From assembly GCA_002403095.1 (NCBI GenBank), contig DHHC01000005.1, positions 1 to 64,000 of the forward strand: DNA of 64,000 nt, in the 5' to 3' direction. Source of the stretch: Leptolinea sp. UBA4782 (GTDB lineage Bacteria; Chloroflexota; Anaerolineae; Anaerolineales; Anaerolineaceae). The position numbers and the translations under genes are program-made. The notes under the pieces were generated by a model. The model searched no databases and was not told the origin of the DNA. It saw only the letters and a list, made by a program, of their open reading frames with translations. Positions 7,746-15,961 of this stretch are shown here, one piece after another (position 1 is the stretch's first letter; every line of letters starts with the position of its first letter).

Positions 7746-9194
7746 TTATTGGATGATGATCTGGACAACATCCTTCACCCAGGCAGAGCTTTCCATACCC
7801 GGCATGACGCTGTTCATCGTTTCGTCATCGCCAAAGGAAAGCATGCAGTCCTGGCAGGCGGTCACATCTGCAAGGGGTACTTCAATACTGTATCCATCAC
7901 CGGCAATAAATTTCAGCTTGCTGGCGCCCGTTTTGGGCTTTACCATATCCAGCAGGGTTTTCAGCAAGACCCCTTGATACTCGCGGGTTTCGTCTTTTTT
8001 CGGGTGTTTCGCTGTGATGGTCACCACATCCATGTCCTGCAGTTCAGCGTACATGAAGGGCAAGGTGAAATCGACATTGCCAAAGATCACCAGGTCGCCG
8101 GTCATATCGGTTACCGGCACCTGTGTTTCCTGGACGGGTTCTGCTATCGGTTCGATCCCCAGGGTGATGGATTCGATCGCGCCGATCATCTGGCCTTTTT
8201 CCAGGCCTTTGCCCACCAGGCGCAGGGGATAGTTTTTATCTGCGATCGGCTCACCATTGACGTGCGAGGCAATGATCCAATCATCGTTGAAGGCGGCATC
8301 TTGACTGTTCAGTTCTATGCTGTAGCCATCGGCGGCGGTTATGGTAATGGTGTAGCCGGCTTCTGCCAGGTCTTCATCAAAGGCGCGGCTTTCATGGCGG
8401 ACGGCATCATCCACCCGCCCGAGCAGGTACCAGAGTGGAATGCCGGACCATTCGTCACCGTTCTCATCGGTCCACACTTCCAGGTGGCAGTGGGCAGATG
8501 AGCCGGATTCAAAAGTTGCCCGGTCCATTTCTTCGCTGATTGCCCCTTCCAGGTGAAGGAACCAGTTGGCGCCGGTATCGCGCAGCTCGATGTGGTTAAC
8601 CCATTTGACCATCCAGTGGCCATCGACCAGGTTATCGGGTTCGGGGCTGACGATCACCAGGCGCAGTTGTCCATCCTGCACCGGGTCCAGCAGTTCACCT
8701 TCACGCTCATAGGCAATAATAGCAGTCAATGGACCCTCAACCGAGATCTCGGTTCCGTTTGCTGGATCGTAGGTGATGAATTCGCCTGACATAACCTGGT
8801 CATAGGAAAACGTGATGCCATACCCATCCACGGCTTCAACGTACACCCCCATCGTCTCGCTCATGCCTCCCAGCTGGTCGACCAGGTCTTTGAGGGATAC
8901 ACCTTTATGTAGCGCAGGCGGAGTGATACTTCCCGAACTGCTGAGAAGGCCAGCATATCCTTCTGTAGCAGGCAGGGCTTGCAGTTCTTCAATCGTAAAG
9001 TTCAGTGCGGTGTCATTCCCGTCGATCTCAAGAACAGACTCCCCCACAATCGCCGGCGCTACAGTTTCTTCAACGAGCGTTTCTGTTGCTTCTGCCACAA
9101 CGTCGGTTTCTGCTGGAGCAGATGTTGTTGGGGCACAGGCTGCCAGGGAGAATAGCAGTACAACCAACATAGAGATGAATACAATCTTCTTCAT
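7746..9194 (-). CDS. Lipoprotein with three sulfite-oxidase-like (molybdopterin-fold) repeats
   Basis: A 482-residue exported lipoprotein: signal peptide, lipobox LAAC (C20), acidic/threonine linker to about residue 50. Three related segments follow, about 52-205, 212-345 and 365-482. Each has the pattern GVxLxxLL then DGY and, in the first two, a PLRLV/QLRLV-type strand, as in oxidoreductase molybdopterin-binding (SUOX-like) domains. The third contains C447-QD-C450 and is closely similar to the C-terminal domain of the TupA fusion. The usual HC-x-TRW cofactor cysteine motif is absent. It may bind an oxyanion or cofactor outside the cell, or be a structural relic. It lies directly upstream of the WtpA-like gene. 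Function unknown. Confidence 0.75.
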   Translation of the reverse strand: MKKIVFISMLVVLLFSLAACAPTTSAPAETDVVAEATETLVEETVAPAIVGESVLEIDGNDTALNFTIEELQALPATEGYAGLLSSSGSITPPALHKGVSLKDLVDQLGGMSETMGVYVEAVDGYGITFSYDQVMSGEFITYDPANGTEISVEGPLTAIIAYEREGELLDPVQDGQLRLVIVSPEPDNLVDGHWMVKWVNHIELRDTGANWFLHLEGAISEEMDRATFESGSSAHCHLEVWTDENGDEWSGIPLWYLLGRVDDAVRHESRAFDEDLAEAGYTITITAADGYSIELNSQDAAFNDDWIIASHVNGEPIADKNYPLRLVGKGLEKGQMIGAIESITLGIEPIAEPVQETQVPVTDMTGDLVIFGNVDFTLPFMYAELQDMDVVTITAKHPKKDETREYQGVLLKTLLDMVKPKTGASKLKFIAGDGYSIEVPLADVTACQDCMLSFGDDETMNSVMPGMESSAWVKDVVQIIIQ

Positions 9195-9215
9195 GGCTCT
9201 CCTTAAATAGTATGC

Positions 9216-9238
9216 TTGTACGGATACAAATGATTATA
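9216..9238 (-). promoter_or_regulatory. Promoter -10 with operator TTGTA-N4-TACAA
   Basis: On the minus strand TATAAT (9238-9233) is followed three bases later by a perfect inverted repeat, TTGTA-N4-TACAA (9216-9229), then AAGGAG and the ATG at 9194. The arrangement is base-for-base comparable to the tupA promoter, including the identical ATAATCATTTGTA core. No good -35 box is evident. Confidence 0.65.
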
Positions 9239-9333
9239 TAACGTAAATGCGGCAGCGAGGAACTTCCAGTTTGACAGCGCCCAGGGAATGGCCGGTAACC
9301 TGAGAAAAAATTTACCCCCAATAATAGCAATAT

Positions 9334-9879
9334 TTAGAAATCTACCAGGCTCAGGATCTCCCCTGCCTGGTCTTCTGCCGCCTTGCTGCGATCTACCGTA
9401 AACACAGTGGCTTCCGGCCAGAGTACCAGGGCTTGTTCCAGGAGTGCCGGGCGGACCACCGCCGCTCCCAGGCGGTACTGCCTGCGGTTGATCGCCTGGA
9501 TGCCTTCTACCCAGCCTTTGTGCTGGGTGAATTCCAGCGGCCCCAGTTCATCCACCACCAGCAAGCTGCACTCCCCGGCTTCAGCGAGAATCCGGCTGCC
9601 CCAGGCCATGCTGCCCGGGTCGAAGGTCCAGTGCCCGGTTTGGATTTCTCCTTCAGAGCCTGCCTGGCGAACACGCGCAAGCTCGCGCTGCTTTCCGGTT
9701 GATGCATCCTCTGCCAGAATGGCGGTCTTTTCTCCAGCCGTGAACACAGCCGGGGAAAGAATGCCTTTCACCGCCAACCCCTGGGCTTTGGCCAGGTTAA
9801 CCAGCGCCTGGCACAGGCGCGTTTTGCCCTGGCCGCTTGCCCCCGTAATGATTACAATTTTCGGGACAGTGCCTACCAT
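9334..9879 (-). CDS. P-loop NTPase, THEP1 (NTPase_1) family-like
   Basis: A 181-residue protein with Walker A GASGQGKTRL near the N-terminus, a FTAGEKTAILAED segment and a Walker-B-like LLVVDELGPLEF. This matches nucleoside-triphosphatases of the THEP1 type, which hydrolyse NTPs in vitro and have unclear physiological roles. Its start overlaps the 3' end of the ABC ATPase gene by seven bases, so it is the last gene of the PadR-transporter run. A role in cofactor or metal handling is only a guess from that context. Confidence 0.7.
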   Translation of the reverse strand: MVGTVPKIVIITGASGQGKTRLCQALVNLAKAQGLAVKGILSPAVFTAGEKTAILAEDASTGKQRELARVRQAGSEGEIQTGHWTFDPGSMAWGSRILAEAGECSLLVVDELGPLEFTQHKGWVEGIQAINRRQYRLGAAVVRPALLEQALVLWPEATVFTVDRSKAAEDQAGEILSLVDF

Positions 9880-10646
9880 ACCACCACCCGTATGCCGTCC
9901 ACGGGGATGACCCGCACAGGCACATTGTAGGCAGCGCTCAACCTTTCACTGGTCAGGCCTTCAGAGGTTGGGCCGCTGAACTGCACCCGGCCGGAGCGCA
10001 TCAACACCAGGTGCGATGCCACGCTGGCGGCAGCTTCGGGTTCATGTGAGGTGAACACGATCGTTATACCCTGTGCTGACAGCTCTGAGACTATATCCAG
10101 CAGTCTGCGCTTGTTGGCCAGGTCGAGGTGTGAGGTGGGTTCGTCCAGTAGCAGCAGGCGCGGCTGCTGGGTAAGGGCGCGCGCTACCAGCGCCAGCTGC
10201 AGCTCTCCCCCGCTCAGGCGCGTGACCGCCCGGTATTCCATCCCGCCCAGCCCGACCCGTTTGAGCGCCTGGCTGGCGATCTCAAAATCTGCTTCAGCCG
10301 GCATTGCCAGCGGGTCGAGGTACGGTGCCCTGCCCAGTACAGTGTACTCGATCAGGGTGTAGTCGTAGTGCAGGTGCTCGTTCTGCGGCACCAGCCCGAT
10401 CCAGCGCCCGAGTTCGCGGCGCGAATAGGCACGCAGGTTCTTTCCTTCCAGCTGGATGCTGCCCTCCAGTGGCTGTTCTTTTCCGTACGCCAGGCGCATC
10501 AGGGTGGTCTTGCCGCTGCCGTTCGGCCCCAGGATGGCAGTGATGGCCCCGGCAGGGATGGCCAGCGAAAAACCATCCAGCACCAGCCCGGGAGTGCCAG
10601 CATAGCGGAACACGATGTCTATAAATTCCAGGATGGGGCTGGTCAT
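9873..10646 (-). CDS. ABC transporter ATPase, iron-siderophore/cobalamin/molybdate class
   Basis: ATPase of a FecCD-type importer. Walker A GPNGSGKTT, signature LSGGELQL, Walker B LLLLDEPTSHLD and switch region FTSHEPEAA are complete in 257 residues, the usual FecE/BtuD length. It overlaps the permease by four bases (ATGA) and the NTPase by seven. The class imports ferric siderophores, haem, cobalamin or, for the MolABC branch, molybdate. Substrate not determinable here. Confidence 0.88.
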   Translation of the reverse strand: MTSPILEFIDIVFRYAGTPGLVLDGFSLAIPAGAITAILGPNGSGKTTLMRLAYGKEQPLEGSIQLEGKNLRAYSRRELGRWIGLVPQNEHLHYDYTLIEYTVLGRAPYLDPLAMPAEADFEIASQALKRVGLGGMEYRAVTRLSGGELQLALVARALTQQPRLLLLDEPTSHLDLANKRRLLDIVSELSAQGITIVFTSHEPEAAASVASHLVLMRSGRVQFSGPTSEGLTSERLSAAYNVPVRVIPVDGIRVVVW

Positions 10647-11638
10647 CGCTGTACCTGCACTTTACGCGCCATCATCAGCAGCATGAATGCCAGTGCGCCC
10701 AGCAGTGAAGTCAAAATCCCGAGGGGAATCTCACCTGCCAGCAGGGTGCGCCCGATGTCATCACAGATGACCGTGAAACCTGCCCCCAGCAGGATGGATG
10801 CCGGGATGACATAACGCCCGTCTGCGCCGAAAATGCGGCGTGCCAGGTGCGGTACGAGCAAACCCACCCAGCCGACGATACCACTGACCGAAATAACTGC
10901 AGCGGTTGCAGCCACCCCGGCTGCCAGTACCAGGGTGCGCTCGCGTTGTGGGGTGGTGCCCAGCGAAAATGCCACCTCATCCTCCAGCGAAAGCAGATTC
11001 AACCGCCAGCGCATGCGGTAGAGGATGTATAACCCTATCAGCACCAGGGGCAGGATTGACAGCAGATCTTTCCATTCGATGCTCCACAGCCCACCCAGCA
11101 ACCAGAAGGTGATCTCGGGCAGCTGGCTCAGCGGATCTGCCAGGAATTTAAGGATGCCCACCCCGGAGGAAAAAAAAGCGGAAACAGCGATGCCCGCCAG
11201 CACCAGGCGCAGCACCCAGCCGCCAAAGCGAACCCGCCGTGCCAGGAAGTACGAAAGCGCCAACCCGAGGAAGGCGAACAGGACCGCAGAACCCTGGACC
11301 AGCCAGGCGGCGTTCCCCAGGGCGATGATGGCCAGGGCTGCACCGAAGGCGGCCCCCTGCGATACACCCAGGAAACCCGGCTCCACCAGCGGGTTGGTGA
11401 AGAGCATCTGGAAGGCAGCCCCGGCAGCTGAGAGAGAAGCCCCCAGCAGCAGGGCTGTCAGCAGGCGCGGCAGGCGCAGGTTCCAGATCAGGCGCATGGC
11501 GAGATCGTCTCCAGCCATCTGCCAGGGCGCTGCTATGCCAGGTTGGGGGTACCTTCCGATCAAAAGCGAAATCAGGAAGACAACCGCCAGCCCGGCAGCC
11601 ATAGCCCACAGCACGCGGTTGGGGCGGCGAAACCTCAT
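10643..11638 (-). CDS. FecCD-family ABC transporter permease
   Basis: A 331-residue membrane protein with about nine to ten hydrophobic segments and the FecCD hallmarks: LRLPRLLTALLLGASLSAAGAAFQ near the N-terminus, NPLVEPGFLGVSQGAAFGA in the middle, and the C-terminal GLLVPHLARRIFGADGR loop that contacts the ATPase. It overlaps both neighbours by four bases, so binding protein, permease and ATPase are translationally coupled. Confidence 0.9.
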   Translation of the reverse strand: MRFRRPNRVLWAMAAGLAVVFLISLLIGRYPQPGIAAPWQMAGDDLAMRLIWNLRLPRLLTALLLGASLSAAGAAFQMLFTNPLVEPGFLGVSQGAAFGAALAIIALGNAAWLVQGSAVLFAFLGLALSYFLARRVRFGGWVLRLVLAGIAVSAFFSSGVGILKFLADPLSQLPEITFWLLGGLWSIEWKDLLSILPLVLIGLYILYRMRWRLNLLSLEDEVAFSLGTTPQRERTLVLAAGVAATAAVISVSGIVGWVGLLVPHLARRIFGADGRYVIPASILLGAGFTVICDDIGRTLLAGEIPLGILTSLLGALAFMLLMMARKVQVQR

Positions 11639-12792
11639 TGAATTCCCGTCATCAGGGGAGAGATCAGCTCAATAAACGTGCTGTTATCGATCCCGTACAA
11701 TTGCTCAAAAAAGCCCATGGCAGCCTGCATGCTGTTGAAATCCGTCCACAGGTCCGGGTGAATTTTTGAGGCCAGCCACTGCAGCCCCAGCGCCCAGCGC
11801 ACATCCGGCTGGTCCCAGGAATAGAAATCCGCGGGAAATGCATAAATCTGATCACCGGTAACGGCTTTCAGCCCCTGCCAGTTGGGGTCGGCTTTCAGAT
11901 CATCCACCACCAGTTCGGCGTTTTTCGTATATGCGACAATGTAGATCTGGTCCGGGTCCCAGGCAGCGATCTGTTCCAGGCCGACCTTTGTCCAGCCGCT
12001 GCCCAGTTCAATATCCAGCCAGACGGGCAAGCCGCCGGCAGTTTCGACCAGGAAGGTCTGGATGTATCCCTTGGGCGGAACATTAAAGGCAACGTTGCCT
12101 TCTTTTTCGCTGTAGTACAGTAGCAGGACGCGCGGCTTTTCGGCTTCATCCATGCCGGCGGTGGCGGATGCAACCTTTGAGACTGTCTCATTGTAATAAT
12201 CAATCAGTTCAGTTGCGCGCGCTTCGTTTTGGAAGACCTGGCCTAAGGTAGCCAGGTCGGTGCTGTACTGTTCTGGGGTCTCCAGGTTGAGGTAAACCAC
12301 CGGTATCCCGAGGGTTTCGAGCGGGCTGCCCAGGCTTTCCGCCAGGTAGCTTTTCATGATCACCAGGTCAGGCTGTAAGGCAGCTACCTGTTCCGGACCA
12401 ACATCGTTTGCCAGGGTGACCTTGGAAGCATAATTCGGGTCGAGGATGGATATGAAATCACCTCTCCCCTGGTTGGTATTACTGATGCCGACGATCTTGC
12501 TGCCGGCGCCAGGGAAAGCATAGACGGCATCGGTGACCATGATCACAGCCTTGCCGGCCAGCACGATGCGCTCCGGTGCCTTATCAAGGGTGACGGTACG
12601 ACCGAGAGCGTCCTGGATGGTTACCTGGACTTGCCCTGCCTCTTCCTGGGGCGGCTGGGTCGCCTTTTCTTCAGGCGGCGTGACCGTCACTGGGACGATC
12701 TGGGCGGTGGGGGTGGCTGCCGGGCTGCAGGCGGCCAACAGCATGATGCCAATTACAAGAAAAGAGAATACTTGCAGTGTCTTTCTCAACAT
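11635..12792 (-). CDS. ABC importer substrate-binding lipoprotein (PF01497 type)
   Basis: Extracytoplasmic binding protein with lipobox LLAAC and a Thr/Pro-rich linker. The periplasmic-binding fold typical of siderophore, cobalamin and MolA proteins is visible: DALGRTVTLDKAPERIVLAG, then VGPEQVAALQPDLVIMKS and GIPVVYLN. It is the first transporter gene after PadR, separated from it by three bases. MolA-type molybdate carriage is plausible given the neighbouring Tup/Wtp block, but ferric-chelate uptake is equally possible. Confidence 0.87.
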   Translation of the reverse strand: MLRKTLQVFSFLVIGIMLLAACSPAATPTAQIVPVTVTPPEEKATQPPQEEAGQVQVTIQDALGRTVTLDKAPERIVLAGKAVIMVTDAVYAFPGAGSKIVGISNTNQGRGDFISILDPNYASKVTLANDVGPEQVAALQPDLVIMKSYLAESLGSPLETLGIPVVYLNLETPEQYSTDLATLGQVFQNEARATELIDYYNETVSKVASATAGMDEAEKPRVLLLYYSEKEGNVAFNVPPKGYIQTFLVETAGGLPVWLDIELGSGWTKVGLEQIAAWDPDQIYIVAYTKNAELVVDDLKADPNWQGLKAVTGDQIYAFPADFYSWDQPDVRWALGLQWLASKIHPDLWTDFNSMQAAMGFFEQLYGIDNSTFIELISPLMTGIQ

Positions 12793-12795
12793 TTT

Positions 12796-13332
12796 CTACT
12801 CCTTATTGATGGGTGTAACGGCAAGCTCTTCCAGCCAGGCAGAAATGCTGGTCAGCGAGCGGATGCGCAGTTCAAGCGCCAGCCGGTTAGCGGTGCTTTC
12901 AGCAGGCATACTTGCCAGTTGAATATTCAACTGTGCCAGGCGCTCATTTACCTGGTCTGCCTGCTGCCTGATGATATCCCCTTCAAGGTGCGGGAAGGCA
13001 GACCGCGCAAATACCAGGCGGGTGATGAATTCGATCCGGATGGGTTGGATGGCGGCAGGGGTAGGGGTGGTGAGCCAGGCCATAAAATGGCTGCGCCCGG
13101 CTTCTGTGATGAACAGCAGGTGTTTATCCGGGCTGCCTTCCCCTTGCTGGACCTCAGCCCGCAGCAAAGCGCGGTTGAGCAGGCGGTTGATGATGTTGTA
13201 TGCCTGGCTCTGGCTGATATGCCACACCTGCCCGAACTCGCGCTGTACAGTTTGGTGCAGTTCGTAGCCGTGCATTGGCTGGTTGTACAGGTAACCCAGC
13301 AGGACATACTCAGGTGATATGCTCATACTCAC
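12796..13332 (-). CDS. PadR-family transcriptional regulator
   Basis: Winged-helix repressor. MSISPEYVLLGYLYNQPMHGYELHQTVQREFGQVWHISQSQAYNIINRL is the canonical PadR DNA-binding domain; the C-terminal part is helical and dimerising. The GTG at 13332 sits six bases after the -10 box, at the predicted transcription start; an ATG two codons later (13326) is the alternative start. Two inverted repeats cover its promoter, suggesting autoregulation together with the downstream importer. The effector is not known. Confidence 0.88.
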   Translation of the reverse strand: MSMSISPEYVLLGYLYNQPMHGYELHQTVQREFGQVWHISQSQAYNIINRLLNRALLRAEVQQGEGSPDKHLLFITEAGRSHFMAWLTTPTPAAIQPIRIEFITRLVFARSAFPHLEGDIIRQQADQVNERLAQLNIQLASMPAESTANRLALELRIRSLTSISAWLEELAVTPINKE

Positions 13333-13366
13333 TGAGTGAGTATATACGAGTTTGACAGGTTGTCAA
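13325..13366 (-). promoter_or_regulatory. padR promoter with two inverted repeats
   Basis: On the minus strand, -35 TTGACA (13366-13361), a 16-base spacer and -10 TATACT (13344-13339) form a near-consensus promoter. One palindrome, TTGACA-N3-TGTCAA (13352-13366), contains the -35. A second, with 8-base arms ATACTCAC and GTGAGTAT (13325-13343), covers the -10 and start codon. Both are plausible PadR operators. Confidence 0.75.
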
Positions 13367-13464
13367 GGGAAAATCCGATGAGAAGGCCTGTTTTCAACCA
13401 GGAAGGAGAAGTAATCTGTTAGAATCCCAGCACACCCAAATACTTGTGCTAAAGGAAACGAACC

Positions 13465-13959
13465 ATGATTATCATCAAATCTTCACGCCTGCCCCGCATC
13501 CTGTCCGGTATTGCCGGGCTGGGTCTGTTGGGATGGAGCGCTTACAACCTGTTTGGCTCCTTTAGCGGCAGCAACAATAACACCCTGTGCGCTCCGTTGG
13601 TCTGGCTGGCGGCAGCATTGGCCTGCCTGTCTTTTGCTGCCGGCTCAGTTGAGACCACTATCACTGAGCAGGGGCTGTCAAAACGGAATTTATTCTGGAT
13701 GCGGCGTACATTGTCCTGGGACGCTGTGCAGGAAGCGCACCTGTACACCCTGGGGAAGCAGGTGTATATCACTTCGGTCAGCGCCATGCAAACCTATATC
13801 CGCCTGGTCGGCTCATTTGGCGAAACCACGATTGAATACAGCAGCACTTCGGGGCGTTATTGGCTGGACGATTTCCTGCAAATGCTGGCCAGGGTTGCCC
13901 CCCATATCGCCGTCTTCGATGAACGGGAAGTGGCTGACCCGCACGAAGAGATCAAGTAG
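13465..13959 (+). CDS. Membrane protein with PH-like C-terminal domain
   Basis: A 164-residue protein with two N-terminal membrane helices (about residues 11-30 and 42-60), followed by a beta-rich cytoplasmic segment containing ETTITEQGLSKRNLFWMRRTLSWDAVQEAHL. This resembles bacterial PH-like domains, which have the pattern 'hydrophobic hairpin, then I-T-x-x-G-L...W-x-x-V'. The ATG is preceded by AAAGGAAA. It is divergent from padR. No specific function can be assigned. Confidence 0.65.
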   Translation: MIIIKSSRLPRILSGIAGLGLLGWSAYNLFGSFSGSNNNTLCAPLVWLAAALACLSFAAGSVETTITEQGLSKRNLFWMRRTLSWDAVQEAHLYTLGKQVYITSVSAMQTYIRLVGSFGETTIEYSSTSGRYWLDDFLQMLARVAPHIAVFDEREVADPHEEIK

Positions 13960-13991
13960 CCTGCTGTAACCTGCAGATTGGGAGATATCCG

Positions 13992-14105
13992 TTATTGATT
14001 GCCGGTTGCCAGGGTAAAACAATCTTTCCTTTTTTCTTCATCTTGAACTTTATTAATAAATTCGGTCACGTCACGAGCGGTTGGCCTGGTTTTTAATTCA
14101 CCCAT
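13992..14105 (-). pseudogene. Truncated DUF1801 gene remnant
   Basis: A 37-codon frame with a plausible AAGGGA ribosome site begins MGELKTRPTARDVTEFINKV and continues QDEEKRKDCFTLATGNQ before a stop. The opening KTRPTARDVTEFINKVQDEEKRKDCFTL is the typical N-terminus of DUF1801/YdhG-like proteins, normally over 100 residues. The rest of the family sequence is missing and the following bases do not continue it. It is therefore a broken remnant, not a complete gene. Confidence 0.6.
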
Positions 14106-14187
14106 TTTTGTTTCCCTTCCGCCCGGATGTCCATCCAGGCTGGTTTTGCCATTCTACCTGACCTGCTGCCTGCCCTGCAATGTCCAG

Positions 14188-14212
14188 TATAATCGTTGCT
14201 GGAACACCCATG
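14188..14212 (+). promoter_or_regulatory. Promoter -10 fixing the start of ecfA
   Basis: TATAAT at 14188-14193 gives a predicted transcript start near 14200, downstream of the first in-frame ATG at 14180. The ATG at 14210 is therefore preferred. A GGAA at 14201 is the only ribosome-site-like element, so the leader would be about ten bases. Confidence 0.5.
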
Positions 14213-15961
14213 CCGAAAAATCCCCTCATTTCCCTGCAAGACGTAGCTTTTTCCTATCTATCTGCCCCGGACAAGGCTGTATTGGATGGGATTAATATCC
14301 AGGTGGAAGAGGGCGAATTTGTTGCCCTGGTGGGGGCCAATGGCTCGGGCAAGTCCACCCTGCTGCGCCTGATGGCCGGTTTGGTGCATCCCGTGACCGG
14401 ATCCGTGGAGATTGGCGGTCATGATACCCGCCAGCCTGAACACCAGTCCACCCTGCATACCATTCTGGGGATGGTATTCCAGTATCCCGAAGACCAGGTA
14501 GTAGGCGCTACAGTGGAAGAGGATATCGCCTTCGGGTTGGAAAACCTGGGCTGGGAACCGGCACGGATGTGCCAGAGGGTGGATGCCGTGATTCGGCGCA
14601 TGAACCTGGAGGGGCAGCGCAGCCGGCCTTCACACCTGCTCTCAGCCGGCCAAACCCAGCGCCTGGCGCTGGCTGGCGTCCTGGCGCCGCAGCCGCGCTT
14701 GCTGCTGTTCGATGAACCTACCACCATGCTAGACCCGCAGGGACGCAGGGAACTGATGGCTGAGCTGGAACGGCTGCACGCAGAGGGCATCACCCTGGTG
14801 ATGGTCACCCATCACATGGAAGAAGCTGCCCGGGCTGAGCGTGTGGTTGTACTGCACCAGGGGCAACTGGTGGAAGACGCCGCCCCGCAGGCTGTCTTTT
14901 CTAATTATCCAATGCTCAAACGCTGCGGTCTTTCTGCACCGGGGTACATCCAGATTGCCCAGGTGCTGCAGCCGTTCTTGCCGCCATTAACCTTTCCGCC
15001 TGCCAGCCTGGATACCCTGCTGGAGCAGTTGGCCAGCCTGCCTGCACCGCAGGGAAACCCCGCGCCTGCCTTTTCGGGTTGTCCGTCAACGAAAGCAGAT
15101 CCGGTCGTATCCGTCGAACACCTTGTGCACCAGTACCAGGCGGAGGACGGGCAGGTCAACACCACCTTGCAGGATGTCTCCATGCAGGTGATGCCGGGAT
15201 GTTCACACAGCCTGCTCGGGGCAACCGGTTCGGGCAAGTCCACCCTGATGTTAAACATGATGGGTCTCGAAAAGCCAGTTGAGGGAACCATAACCATCGG
15301 CGGGGTTGAGGTAACCGGGGCGAAAACGGGCATGCAGCAGATCCTGCGCCAGGCCGGGATGGTTTTCCAGAACCCGGAGATCCAGTTTTTTGAGCAATAT
15401 GCCGGGGATGAGGCGGCTTACGGGGCGCGCATGCAGGGGCTCAGTCAGCCAGAGGTGGTTGAACGGGTGCGCTGGGCGATGGAAATTGTGGGGCTCGATT
15501 TCGAGGGCTACAAGGACCGCCTGACCTTTTCCTTGAGCGGCGGCGAACGCCGTAAACTGGCGCTGGCTTCAACCCTGGTGCTGCAAACACCCCTGCTGCT
15601 GTTGGACGAACCCACGGCCGGGCTTGATCCGGTTTCGCGCAAGGAGATCATCCGCCGCTTGCAGTTGATGCAGCAGGATGGCAGGACGCTGCTGCTATCC
15701 ACCCATGACATGAACGATGTGGCCGCACTGACGGAATCTGCCACCATCCTGAAGGATGGCAAAGTGCTCTTCTCCGGCCTAACCAGGCAGGCTTTTTCAC
15801 AGCCTGAACTGCTTGAGGAGGCCGGGTTGGAGATGCCGGCAGCCGCACAGTCTGCCCGGGTGATGCGTAAAGCCGGCTGGCAGCTGCCCGAAGGGGTAAT
15901 GACCCTGCGCGAGCTGGAAGCCTGCCTGGCTGCCAGCCTGGAGGAGAGCGCCCATGCCTGA
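14210..15961 (+). CDS. ECF transporter energy module: two ABC ATPases fused (EcfA-EcfA')
   Basis: A single chain of 583 residues with two complete ABC ATPase domains. The first has Walker A GANGSGKST, the ECF-typical VFQYPEDQVVGATVEEDIAFGLENLG, LSAGQTQR and LLFDEPTTMLD. The second has GATGSGKST, VFQNPEIQFFEQYAGDEAAYGARM, LSGGERRK and LLLDEPTAGLD. The Q-loop P-E-x-Q signature is specific for vitamin/metal ECF transporters. It overlaps the EcfT gene by eight bases. The signature sequence of the first half has A for the first G (LSAGQ), a tolerated variant. Confidence 0.92.
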   Translation: MPKNPLISLQDVAFSYLSAPDKAVLDGINIQVEEGEFVALVGANGSGKSTLLRLMAGLVHPVTGSVEIGGHDTRQPEHQSTLHTILGMVFQYPEDQVVGATVEEDIAFGLENLGWEPARMCQRVDAVIRRMNLEGQRSRPSHLLSAGQTQRLALAGVLAPQPRLLLFDEPTTMLDPQGRRELMAELERLHAEGITLVMVTHHMEEAARAERVVVLHQGQLVEDAAPQAVFSNYPMLKRCGLSAPGYIQIAQVLQPFLPPLTFPPASLDTLLEQLASLPAPQGNPAPAFSGCPSTKADPVVSVEHLVHQYQAEDGQVNTTLQDVSMQVMPGCSHSLLGATGSGKSTLMLNMMGLEKPVEGTITIGGVEVTGAKTGMQQILRQAGMVFQNPEIQFFEQYAGDEAAYGARMQGLSQPEVVERVRWAMEIVGLDFEGYKDRLTFSLSGGERRKLALASTLVLQTPLLLLDEPTAGLDPVSRKEIIRRLQLMQQDGRTLLLSTHDMNDVAALTESATILKDGKVLFSGLTRQAFSQPELLEEAGLEMPAAAQSARVMRKAGWQLPEGVMTLRELEACLAASLEESAHA

